Shown here piece after piece: positions 25,353-34,500 of a DNA stretch of 51,840 nucleotides. The translations under genes and the position numbers were made by a program. Source of the DNA: Chloroflexota bacterium (GTDB lineage Bacteria; Chloroflexota; Anaerolineae; J036; Brachytrichaceae); NCBI GenBank assembly GCA_021788625.1, contig JAJYKL010000018.1, positions 1-51,840 on the forward strand, in the 5' to 3' direction. The number at the start of each line of letters is the position of its first letter. Positions within the stretch are counted from its first letter, which is position 1. The notes under the pieces are model-generated. The model worked only from the letters and a program-made list of their open reading frames with translations. It had not been told where the DNA came from and searched no databases.

Positions 25353-26624
25353 ATGAGTACCGATATGGCTACGATCGAACTGCAGAACGTAAGCAAGACT
25401 TTCAGCCACCAGTCATTCGAGGCTGGCTCGCATGTAAGTCGCACGACAATGAGACAACAGAGTGACCGCGCATTTGCCGAGCGGGTGATCAACCAGGCTG
25501 AAACCGAGCGCGATGCGCATCGCCTGGCTGGATCAAAGATCGTGGCACTGGACCAAGTCTCGCTGGTCATACCCAACGGCCAGACTTTGGCCGTGGTGGG
25601 ACCCAGCGGCTGCGGCAAGAGCACCCTGTTGCGCGTTATAGCGGGTCTGGAAGGCGACTACAGCGGTCGGGTGCTCTACGACGGCCTGGACATGCAAACT
25701 GTGCAGGTGAAAGATCGCTACATTGGCATGGTATTCCAAAGCTACGCGCTTTATCCTCATTTCAAAGGTGAGGGCAACCTGGGCTTTTTCTTCAAGGTCC
25801 ACAAGGTTAGCGATATGGAGACCCAGGAACGCATTCGCATCACCTCGGAGATCATGGGTATCGGGTTCGACGCTCTACTCGAGCGCAAGCCTGGCACCTT
25901 GAGCGGCGGTCAGCAGCAGCGCGTCGCCATCGGGCGTGCCATCGTACGCAATCCACAGTTGTTCCTTTTCGATGAACCACTCTCAAACCTGGATGCCAAG
26001 CTGCGCGTTCAGACACGGCTGGAGATCAAACGTCTGCTGCATCGCTTCCAAATCACATCCATCTATGTCACGCACGATCAGGTGGAAGCCGTCGCGCTGA
26101 GCGACCTGATCGCCGTGATGCGCGCCGGCCGGATCGAGCAGATAGGTGACTACGCCACCCTGCGTGACAGCCCCGCCACAGCTTTCGTGGCCGGTTTCTT
26201 AGGCACGCCGCCCATGAATTTGATATCGGGAGGCATCATCGCCGATGGAGTGCTGCGCCTGAGTCACTATGCCTTTCCCCTCCCCGACGCGCTTAAACCC
26301 CAGGTTCAGGCAGGACAGGCGCTAACGCTGGGCATGCGGCCCGAGGCGATACAACTCATCTCATCCAGCAGCATGCCGGTTACCAAACCCGCCAATCCAG
26401 GGATTCATCTGCAGGGTACAGTGGACATGGTCGAGCCGGACTTCGCACATCAGCAGCAGGTGATTTACGTACGGGTGGATGATGGCTCTGGAGCGATATC
26501 CTTCGCTGTCACCGCCGAGCTTGATGCAGCGATCGTCGGTGCAACTGTCGAGGTCGTCTTCCCACCGGACCAACTGTATTTCTTCGACTCAGCTACTGAG
26601 AGGCGAATTGGCAACACCTTATAA
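25353..26624 (+). CDS. Sugar ABC transporter ATPase (MalK/UgpC/MsmX type) with N-terminal insertion
   Basis: The protein is 423 residues. Walker A VGPSGCGKST, Q-loop MVFQSYALYPH, signature LSGGQQQRVAIGRA, Walker B LFLFDEPLSNLDAKLR and H-loop YVTHDQVEA are all present. The C-terminal regulatory domain (TOBE-like, FLGTPPMNLI, LGMRPEAI) marks the CUT1 family, where one ATPase may serve several sugar permeases. An extra ~40 residues (about 18-62, MRQQSDRAFAERVINQAETE) stand between the first strand (VSKTF) and ALDQVSL, normally 5-10 residues apart. No permease or binding protein is next to it, so it is probably shared. It begins 33 bp after the GH43 gene. Confidence 0.93.
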   Translation: MSTDMATIELQNVSKTFSHQSFEAGSHVSRTTMRQQSDRAFAERVINQAETERDAHRLAGSKIVALDQVSLVIPNGQTLAVVGPSGCGKSTLLRVIAGLEGDYSGRVLYDGLDMQTVQVKDRYIGMVFQSYALYPHFKGEGNLGFFFKVHKVSDMETQERIRITSEIMGIGFDALLERKPGTLSGGQQQRVAIGRAIVRNPQLFLFDEPLSNLDAKLRVQTRLEIKRLLHRFQITSIYVTHDQVEAVALSDLIAVMRAGRIEQIGDYATLRDSPATAFVAGFLGTPPMNLISGGIIADGVLRLSHYAFPLPDALKPQVQAGQALTLGMRPEAIQLISSSSMPVTKPANPGIHLQGTVDMVEPDFAHQQQVIYVRVDDGSGAISFAVTAELDAAIVGATVEVVFPPDQLYFFDSATERRIGNTL

Positions 26625-26714
26625 GTCGGGAAGATGAACGCGAGACTTCCGCAGGTTGGAAGGGAGATATCGCGCCGTGCTATATTCCCCATGGGAGCGT
26701 AGCAATACAAACGC

Positions 26715-27482
26715 ATGGACAGCATGCCAGAATACGAAACGATTCATCGCCTCTCACAAGACTTACTTTTAGCCGGCCTGCGCCCTGGCAGCGTGGTATT
26801 GGTGCATTCGTCGCTCTCGTCTCTTGGTCAGGTGCCCGGCGGCGCAGAGACGGTCATCCAGGCTCTGATGCGTGCCCTTGGCCCCGAGGGGACGCTGCTC
26901 ATGCCGGCGCTGAGTTACGAGCACGCCAATCCCTCGCACCCGTTCTTCGACGTGCTGCAGACGCCCTCGAACGTCGGACTGATCTCCGAGACGTTCCGCA
27001 CCCGCCCCGGCACCTTGCGCAGCGTGTGCCCTACCCACTCGGTGTGCGGTGTAGGCGTACAGGCCAGCTGGATGTTAGGCGAACACTACCTGGATCACAC
27101 ACCCTGCGGATCACACTCACCCTTCCGCAAGCTTCCCACTCAGAATGGCCAGATAGTGTTTCTCGGCTGCGGCCTGAGGCCGAATACCAGCATGCACGCC
27201 ATGGAAGAGATCGCCCGGCCGCCATACCTGTTCGGCCCCATGGTCACCTACGACGTGACCTACCCTGACGGCACGCACCGCGAGCAAAAGTGCCGCGCGC
27301 ACAACTTCCACGGATATGGCCAGCGCTACGACCGCATCGAGGGTCTGTTGAACAAGGATGAGCTCCACAGTGGCATGGTGCTGGCCGCCCTCACCTACGT
27401 CGTCGAGGCGCGATCCATGTGGGAGAAGGCCCTGGCCGCTTACGAGCTCGATCCGCTCTACTTTGTCGAACGGTTAGAATGA
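26715..27482 (+). CDS. AAC(3)-type aminoglycoside acetyltransferase family protein
   Basis: The protein is 255 residues, normal for the family. Motifs: GSVVLVHSSLSSLGQVPGGAETVIQAL, GPEGTLLMPALSYEH, RSVCPTHSVCGVG (the catalytic His region) and FLGCGLRPNTSMHAMEE. Family members move an acetyl group from acetyl-CoA to the N3 amine of aminoglycosides, but many environmental members (YokD, FrbF) act on other molecules or are untested, so resistance should not be assumed. No mobile element flanks it. Confidence 0.9.
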   Translation: MDSMPEYETIHRLSQDLLLAGLRPGSVVLVHSSLSSLGQVPGGAETVIQALMRALGPEGTLLMPALSYEHANPSHPFFDVLQTPSNVGLISETFRTRPGTLRSVCPTHSVCGVGVQASWMLGEHYLDHTPCGSHSPFRKLPTQNGQIVFLGCGLRPNTSMHAMEEIARPPYLFGPMVTYDVTYPDGTHREQKCRAHNFHGYGQRYDRIEGLLNKDELHSGMVLAALTYVVEARSMWEKALAAYELDPLYFVERLE

Positions 27483-27504
27483 GCCTTAGTTTGGTGTATA
27501 CGAT

Positions 27505-28200
27505 ATGGCGACGGATTTGATACAGGACAAAACCAGCACCGTACAACGCCCGTCCCACCTCCCACTGCTGTAGAGCGGAGACCACCTGACGCGCCGTGAA
27601 TTCGAACGGCGTTATGAGGCGATGCCCCGACTAAGCAAAGCCGAACTCATCGAAGGAATCGTTTTCGTACCATCTCCATTGAAATTCGCAAGTCACGCGG
27701 CATCACATTCCATGGTTATTACCTGGTTGGGCGTTTACCACTCCGTTATTCCTGGCGTCCTCCTTGGGCGATAGCGCCACCCTGCGGCTTGACGAAGATA
27801 ACGAGGTGCAGCCCGACGCACTGTTATTCATCCCGCCGGAAATTGGCGGGCGCGTACGGATCACCGGTGAGGACGATCTTGAGGGTTCTCCCGAACTGAT
27901 CGTGGAAGTCGCCGCCAGTTCGGCCAGCAACGACCTGCGCGACATAATGAAGGCCTACCGGCTCAACGGCATCCAGGTGTACGCCGTCTGGCAGGTGTAC
28001 GACCGGCTCTTCGACTGGTGGGAACTGCGCGACGGCGACTATGCCCCCTCGAGCGTGACGAAGCCGGCGTTATCCGCAGCCATGTCTTCCCCGGCCTCTG
28101 GCTGAACGTCCCTGCCCTCCTCGGTGGCGACCTGGCGGCTGTTTTATCTACTCTGCAACAAGGCAAGGAGTCGTCGCGCGATCCATCTCCATCTACATAA
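27505..28200 (+). pseudogene. Broken Uma2 family (DUF820) nuclease-fold gene
   Basis: Reading across three segments gives a full-length Uma2 protein of about 230 residues: LTRREFERRYEAMPRLSKAELIEGIVFVPSP, then GDSATLRLDEDNEVQPDALLFI, PELIVEVAASSASNDLRD and IQVYAVWQV, then EAGVIRSHVFPGLWLNV. It is interrupted by an in-frame TAG at 27571-27573 (CTGCTG TAG AGC, where relatives have Gln), a frame change near 27757-27770, and a return of frame near 28040-28055. Uma2 proteins have a PD-(D/E)xK nuclease-like fold and occur in many copies in cyanobacteria and Chloroflexota. It is inactive unless these are sequence errors. Confidence 0.85.
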
Positions 28201-28255
28201 CCCTGCGTGTCAACAACCCATGGCATGAGTTGGTGATTTCGTAGCTGCTAAAAAA

Positions 28256-28312
28256 TGAGCGGGAGACGAGGTGACAGGAGACGCGGGAGACACTAAGCGT
28301 TTTGTCACCCGC
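28256..28312 (+). repeat. 57-bp hairpin repeat, copy 1
   Basis: Contains GGGAGACGAGGTGACAGGAG, then ACGCGGGAGACA...TGTCACCCGC, a 10-bp stem with one mismatch. About 51 of 57 bases match the reverse complement of 43248-43304. Confidence 0.85.
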
Positions 28313-28323
28313 CCGTAACCACC

Positions 28324-28356
28324 AGAAACCCTGTTTCTTGCAGAAACCGGGTTTCT
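28324..28356. repeat. Two tandem AGAAACCnnGTTTCT-type palindromes
   Basis: AGAAACCCTGTTTCT (28324-28338) and AGAAACCGGGTTTCT (28342-28356) are 15-bp palindromic units at 18-bp spacing, just after the helicase stop codon. They may act as a weak terminator for the helicase, or be a dispersed repeat. Confidence 0.75.
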
Positions 28357-28369
28357 TCTCACGCTCGCG

Positions 28370-30511
28370 TCAGATCTTCTTCAGCCCGCTGATGGTCGCC
28401 GACAGCCGTTTGGCCTTGCCGTCGTCGAAGGTTACTTCCACTTCCTCATCATCGCGCTGGCGAACACTACGTAAGACAGTGCCTTCGCCGAACCTCTGGT
28501 GATATACCCGATCACCTGGCTGGAACGCAGTCGCCCGGTTGAACGACGACAGGCCGGGCATTGCGGCGCTTTTCCACGAGACCACCTCTTCCTGCAACGC
28601 TCTATTCTTTTTCGCTTTGCCATCCAGCAGGCTCGCCGGCAGGTCAGCCAAAAAGCGCGAAGGCGCCGCCACGTCACTCTGGCCCCACATTCCTCGCCGG
28701 AACGCACGCAGCAAATAGAGCCGATCTTTAGCGCGTGTAATGCCGACGTACAGCAGACGGCGCTCTTCGGCCATCTCCTCCGGGTCGTCAAAACTGCGGC
28801 TGTGCGGCAAGAGGCCATCTTCCAGCCCCACGATGAATACGACACGAAACTCCAGTCCTTTCGCCGCATGGAGCGTGAGCAATACTGGGGCGCTCAGGCT
28901 CTCGTCCAGGTTATCCGGCTCGCTGACGAGCGCTACATCAGCCAGGAAATCGCTCAAGGGCGCATCGCCGGCGGCATTCGCCACAGAGCGCAATTCGGTT
29001 ACGTTGGCCCAGCGATCTTCGCCCTCTTCGGTGCCGTCTTTGATGAAGTCCTGGTAGCCACTGGTGGTGATCACCTGGTCGAAGATCTGGCTGACACTGA
29101 GCTCGTCGCGCAGGCGTACCCATTGCTGCCATTTGGCAGCGAACTCCGATAGAATTTTGGCAGAGCGACCCGAAAGCTTGCCCTGCGTGAGTACATCGAA
29201 GCAGGAGATGTTGTTTGCACGCGCTGTCTGCTCAAGCAGGGCGAATGTCTTCTCGCCGACGCCGCGGGGTGGCATGTTGATGATGCGCTGCAAACTGATC
29301 GTATCGGCCGGATTGTTGACGATGCGCATATAAGCCAGCACATCCTTGATCTCTTTACGCGCGTAGAAGCGCGTCGCCCCAACCAGCCGATAGGGCATCC
29401 CGGCATGCACAAATGCATCTTCGATGGCGCGGGATTGCGCGTTGGTGCGATACATGATGGCAATCTCGCCCGGCTCAGCAGCCTTTTGATCCTGCAATTC
29501 GCGGATCGTGTCCACCACATACTGCGCCTCTTCGTTTTCGTTGAACAGCTCGCGCAGCACGATCTTCACCCCTTGCCCCCGCTCGGTAAATAGCCGGATA
29601 GGCTTTCGGTTAGGGTTCTTTTGGATTACCGCCATGGCCGAGTCCAGGATGACCTGAGTGGAGCGGTAGTTCTGGTCCAGTGCGATCGTCTGCAAGTCCG
29701 GATAGTCCTGTTGCAGGCGTAGCACGTTGCGATGGTCAGCGCCTCTCCACCTATAAATCCCCTGATCTGGATCCCCGACCACAAACAGGTTATGGTGCTT
29801 GCCGGCGATCAGGCTGACAAGCTGGTACTGCGCGATGTTGGTATCCTGAAATTCGTCCACCAGCACATGCAGAGTGCGTTCCTGCAACCGCTCGCGCACG
29901 CTCTGATTCGACGAAATCAGGCGCACCATCTCCATCAGCAAATCGTCGAAGTCCAGCGCGTTGTTGGCGCGCAGGATGGCATTGTAGCGCTCGTACACGC
30001 GCTTGGCGATCTCGTTAAAGTACGTGTCGGGTTTGAAGTCTTCGGGCGCGATCAGCTCATTTTTGGCTGTGCTGATGACGTGGTGGATGGCGCCGGGCTT
30101 GTATCTCTTCTCGTCCAGGTTCAACTGGCTCAGTGCCGCCTTTACCGCCGTCAATTGATCGTCCGCATCGTAGATGGTAAAGTCGCGGTCCACGCCGACC
30201 TGGGGTGCTTCGCGCCGCAGGAAGCGTGCGCAGAGCGAGTGGAAGGTGCCCAGCCTCAGGTCACTGGTCTTGTCCACGCCCACCATACGGTTCAGGCGCT
30301 CGCGCATCTCGCGAGCGGCCTTGTTGGTAAAAGTGACCGCCATGATGCGATAAGGGAAAACGTCACGCACCTGCAACAGGTAAGCCACGCGGCTGGTCAA
30401 CACACGCGTCTTGCCGCTGCCAGGCCCGGCGATCACCAGCACCGGGCCGTCTTTGCACTCGACGGCCTTACGCTGGGCGGGGTTGAGGTTGTCGGGAGTA
30501 GAGGGAGCCAT
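28370..30511 (-). CDS. pcrA: PcrA/UvrD type 3'-5' DNA helicase
   Basis: The protein is 713 residues, normal for superfamily 1A. Motifs in order: LNPAQRKAVE (Q motif), AGPGSGKT with K34 (Walker A), TFTNKAAREMRER, VDEFQDTN (Walker B), GDPDQGIYRWRGAD, DQNYRST, LLTLHAAKGLEFRVVFIVGLE and LLYVGITRAKDRLYLL. The C-terminal ~50 residues (GDRVYHQRFGEGTVLRSV) form the tudor-like fold that contacts RNA polymerase in PcrA. It unwinds DNA during repair and clears proteins from DNA. There is no partner gene in an obvious operon. Confidence 0.96.
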   Translation of the reverse strand: MAPSTPDNLNPAQRKAVECKDGPVLVIAGPGSGKTRVLTSRVAYLLQVRDVFPYRIMAVTFTNKAAREMRERLNRMVGVDKTSDLRLGTFHSLCARFLRREAPQVGVDRDFTIYDADDQLTAVKAALSQLNLDEKRYKPGAIHHVISTAKNELIAPEDFKPDTYFNEIAKRVYERYNAILRANNALDFDDLLMEMVRLISSNQSVRERLQERTLHVLVDEFQDTNIAQYQLVSLIAGKHHNLFVVGDPDQGIYRWRGADHRNVLRLQQDYPDLQTIALDQNYRSTQVILDSAMAVIQKNPNRKPIRLFTERGQGVKIVLRELFNENEEAQYVVDTIRELQDQKAAEPGEIAIMYRTNAQSRAIEDAFVHAGMPYRLVGATRFYARKEIKDVLAYMRIVNNPADTISLQRIINMPPRGVGEKTFALLEQTARANNISCFDVLTQGKLSGRSAKILSEFAAKWQQWVRLRDELSVSQIFDQVITTSGYQDFIKDGTEEGEDRWANVTELRSVANAAGDAPLSDFLADVALVSEPDNLDESLSAPVLLTLHAAKGLEFRVVFIVGLEDGLLPHSRSFDDPEEMAEERRLLYVGITRAKDRLYLLRAFRRGMWGQSDVAAPSRFLADLPASLLDGKAKKNRALQEEVVSWKSAAMPGLSSFNRATAFQPGDRVYHQRFGEGTVLRSVRQRDDEEVEVTFDDGKAKRLSATISGLKKI

Positions 30512-30724
30512 ACGTCAGCCTTTTATACCACGCGCAGGGGCACTCACCCAGACATCAAAGCGTTGGGCAAGCCGGCCAGGCGCTCGGCCACATAGGAATA
30601 CTGCCATCCATCTCCTCCCGCAGGGGCGATCATCAAAAGCAGTAAACCCTGGCCGCGCACCTCGTACTACAGGTCATCGCCTTCAGCGGCACGCGACCTG
30701 CTGATACATCGATAGACACGCTGG

Positions 30725-31447
30725 TCATGCTCCATCTATCTCAGCAATCCATGCAACGAGCATGGCTTCGAAGTAGCGCTGTCCATCCTCCGCGCTGGCC
30801 GCACGCGCCAGGTTACCAGGCTGATCCGTATACCAGAAGCTGCGCTGATCCAGTAAAGTCAGGTCCACCTGTTCCGGATGCAGGTACATCAGCAGGCTCG
30901 TCTCCAGGTGGCCGGCGTGGTCACCGTGACAGACGGCTTCAGCGGCGGGCAGGATGGTGGGGCGCACCCGCACGCGCCCGAAGGCATTGCCGTGCGTCTC
31001 AGGAGGCTGGTACCCCCACCAGCCCAATCCTTTCTCGCTGCGCGTAAGTTCAAAAGCCAACTCCGCACCCGCCTTGCGGAAGGCCAGCGCCTCGGGGCCA
31101 TCCATGCCCTGGTGCTGAATGACGACGAAGATACGCGGCCAGCCCATCAGGAGGAGCGCGCGCAGCACGTCTTTCACATACAGGTAAAAGTGGTTGCCGT
31201 CCACATCCACCGTGCCCAGCTCAGGCCCGCTGACGGCCCAGCCTGTTGGTCCGTAGTCAATGCTTGGCGCCACCACAGCCTGTACGTGCTCTGCGATAGC
31301 CGTACACAACGATTCAGCCACCAGCATATCCAGCCCCAATGCTGCGTGCACCCCATGACATTCGACGCAGCCGGCTGGAAGGAGCAGCGGCAGGTTTTTT
31401 CGGATCGCTTCATGCAGCTGATCAGGGCGCATGTGCTTGAGAAACAT
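30725..31447 (-). CDS. Creatininase family hydrolase
   Basis: The protein is 240 residues. Start: ATG at 31447 rather than 31450, as GGGAGG lies 5 nt before it. The metal-binding segment PAGCVECHGVHAALGLDMLVAE (E29, H31, H34, D40) corresponds to the family GSxEQHGPHLPxxTD, with Cys in place of the usual Gln. The second site is CHGDHAGHLETSLLMYL, matching GHAGxxETS with the conserved Glu. Family members hydrolyse cyclic or linear amides such as creatinine, or formamides in cofactor and mycofactocin pathways; the substrate here is unknown. It is codirectional with the alpha-2-macroglobulin but separated by a strong hairpin. Confidence 0.88.
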   Translation of the reverse strand: MFLKHMRPDQLHEAIRKNLPLLLPAGCVECHGVHAALGLDMLVAESLCTAIAEHVQAVVAPSIDYGPTGWAVSGPELGTVDVDGNHFYLYVKDVLRALLLMGWPRIFVVIQHQGMDGPEALAFRKAGAELAFELTRSEKGLGWWGYQPPETHGNAFGRVRVRPTILPAAEAVCHGDHAGHLETSLLMYLHPEQVDLTLLDQRSFWYTDQPGNLARAASAEDGQRYFEAMLVAWIAEIDGA

Positions 31448-31503
31448 CATTACCTCCCATATGCTTCAACACAGTGGTACAAAGAATGAAGGGGCACCCA
31501 GGG

Positions 31504-31552
31504 GCCGGCGGATACCTCACTGGTTCCTGGAACCGGTGAGGCATCCGCCGGC
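31504..31552 (-). terminator. Long hairpin at the 3' end of the alpha-2-macroglobulin gene
   Basis: From GCCGGCGGAT to ATCCGCCGGC the sequence folds into a 23-pair stem with one mismatch (31514/31542), one G-T pair and a 3-nt loop, starting 6 nt after the stop codon in the direction of transcription. There is no T tract, so it may act in mRNA stability as well as termination. Confidence 0.6.
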
Positions 31553-31557
31553 AGCAC

Positions 31558-34500
31558 CTATTTCGTGATGGTGAATGATGCGCCGTCGCTGCGGCCATAT
31601 GTCTCAGGGAAGTACGTCTCGTCCACGCTGGCGGGCATTACATTGAACGTTCCGGCGATGCTGGGGCGCAGGATATACGTGTACTCATACGTGCCAGCCG
31701 GCAGGTAGCTGGAGAACAGGGCGGCGTTCTGGTCGCGCAGCTCCGTATGGCTGAACCACCACCAGCCCCAGCCTTCCGGCCCGCCGATCTCCTGCACGGT
31801 CGTATCAGTGTTCACCTGCTGGCTCGTCTTAAGCGAGGTATCCACCGCCTCCGCACCAGCCGGGAACGGATCCGTGACGCGTACGAAATACAGGTCGCTG
31901 GGTGCGACGATAGTCAGTCGCACGCGCACGTTCTGTCCAATGGCGGCGCTGGTGATCGCGTCGCATGGTTTGGTGGGTTGCGGATTGCAGTCAGCTAGCT
32001 CATACTTGCGTTCGATGACGATGCCACGGTTTTGCGCCTTAGCCTGATCAGCCGGCAAATAAGCCTGCAGGCGCGCCGTGTAGTACATGCGTCCGGTGCC
32101 TGCTCCACGCTCGAACAGCAATTGGTTGGCCTGATCAGTCACCAGCTTGGCGACAGGCACCGTGAGCCGGCTGGCCTCATTCAGCTTGTCCGGCGATGCC
32201 TGACCCGAGAGGGCCTCCTGGCCATTCAGCGAGACGCGCCAGGTATAGTTGGCGTTCTTCTCACCCACCGCAACCTGCCAGGCCGACAGACCCATTACCG
32301 ACCAGGCAATCTCCTGGTTTGTCTCCCACGTGTCACCCACACGCGCCACCATAAGCCAGCGCACCACGTTCGTGGTGATGGCGCTCTGGGGTTCCAGTCG
32401 TGCCAGAGCATTCAACACGATCGCTGTGCTGCGTGTGTTGCTGCCGAAGGATGATGGATCCAGCTTCTTTTCCTGCCACATGACACCCGCGGGCCCAGCC
32501 ACAGCACCGCTGGTGATGTCAGACAAGAGCGATTGGATGCGCGTGTCGTCCGGGTTCACTTTGTCCAGGCTCATGGCCAGTTCTGCCTTGGCCGCATAGT
32601 CCAATGACTCGCGGCTCTCAAACAAAGCACCCAACCGGCCGCTATCGTTCATACCCGCCTCTGTCAGCGCGAACATGAAGAAGGCCTGGTCATTGGCCAG
32701 TGATGGCTTCGCACCGACCGCCACCAACTGGCTCGTCAGGTACTCGCGAGCACGCGTCAGCGAATTAGCATCCACGGCGTAGCCTGCATCGCGCGTGCGA
32801 GCTAGCGCGATCAGCACATAGGCGGTAATGGTGTTATTCGTGACGTCACCCGTCCACCAGCCCCATCCACCATCGGAGTGCTGGCTTCCGAGCAGCCGTT
32901 GCAGGGCGCGGGTCACATCGTTTTGGGAGGATGCGTTATTAGCTGCTACACTCACCAGCAGGCGCGAAGCAGTCGTCTCGGTGCTCTCATAAGGTTCTTC
33001 CTGTAATGCCTGGTCGCCCGTCCTGATTACGGCTGCCAGGGCCGGGTCTACCTCTATAGATAGTTGGCCCTGTCCCGTATCCAGACGCGGCGGCAAAGCG
33101 AGCAGCTCAAGCTTCTTACCGGCCTCGCTCAGATCTCCCGCCGTTGCCACCGTTTCAGGTGCCACATAGTTCAGGATCGGGATGCCCTGATCCGGTGCGG
33201 TGGCCAGCCCGGGTTTGCTGGAGTCTTGCAGTCCGCCGCCCTTCACGGTGAAGGTCAGCACAGCACTGGAGGCCTGACCGGATGCGGCTGGATTCTCCAC
33301 CTTGACTTGCCAGTCGACGCGCGCGGTGCTATTCGCTTTTACTGTCACCGGCTGAGTCGCAGGATTCGCCAAACTCACCCCACTCGCGTCCAGGGATACC
33401 TCGGCTGGTATGTCGGTGTTGGTATTGTTATGCACCACTGCACCCAGGGTGACCGAGTCACCCACCACGAAGAAGCGCGGCGTCACGGGACTCACCAGCA
33501 GAGGCTTGGTGACCAGAATCTCGTTATTCGCCTGGCCAACCAGGGTGTTTGTTGTGACAGCGCGCGCATCAAGCGACCAGGTAGTCAGGTTGTCGGGCAG
33601 GACCACCTGAAAACGCACCCGGCCACTGGCATCGGTATTCAGAACTGCAGACCAGTAGGCCGTGTCTTTGAAGTTTTGCCTCACAAACAGTCCGAGCGAG
33701 TTCGCCAGGCCTCCTCCACCACCACCTTTAGCATTCGCGGAGATGATCTTGGCTGTGATACGGTCCACGTTGATGTTCAGGGTGTCAGACGAACGGATGC
33801 CCAGTCCTTGCGCGCCGTAGAAGGCGTCAAAGATCGGCAGGCTGTTCGGGTTTGCCAGGCTGAGGATGGCCTTGTCCACCAGGGCCACCGATAGCTCAGC
33901 CTGCACCGGTCTGCTTTGGGCATCGGTCACCTGGATGTCATAGGTCACGGTATCACGTGGACCGTAGGTAGGTTTATCCGTCTTGATATCCACGTTCAGC
34001 TTGAACTGGCTGGCATCCACACCAAACGCGGCATAGCCTATCTTGTAGGATGGAACCGGGTTTGATTCATCGATGCCTTTCACCAGCACCACCGATATGA
34101 AGGCATTGGGTGCGAAGGCGTCCGTAACCGGGACATCCAGAATCTCGCTGTTTGACGTCAACTGCACCACGCGCCTGGAGAGGATACGACCACGTTCCAC
34201 CGTTAGCAGGGCATATACCGTACCGCTGAACGGAGAGGGCACCAGCAGCTTGATTACATCGCCAACGCTGTACTGACTCTTGTCCGTCTTTAAGTCGATG
34301 CGGTCGTTGTTATTCACCTGCCAGGCCACGTACGCTCCACCTGACGAGACGTAAACCGATATTCCCGCCAGCGGTGCCGATTCTCCCTGCCCGGTAACGA
34401 CCACATGATATTCGCCGCCCAGAGTGGGTGTGAAGGAAGTACTGGCCTTACCATCGGCGTCGGTCGTCACGGTTGCGGTGGCCATCAAGGTGTCACTGGG

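Noticed and set aside
26715..27482. Mobile antibiotic-resistance gene
   Set aside because: The AAC(3) fold is present, but there is no transposase, integron or terminal repeat around it, and many family members do not act on aminoglycosides.
29732..30595. 287-codon plus-strand open frame opposite the helicase
   Set aside because: It mirrors the helicase motifs on the minus strand and has no domain of its own.
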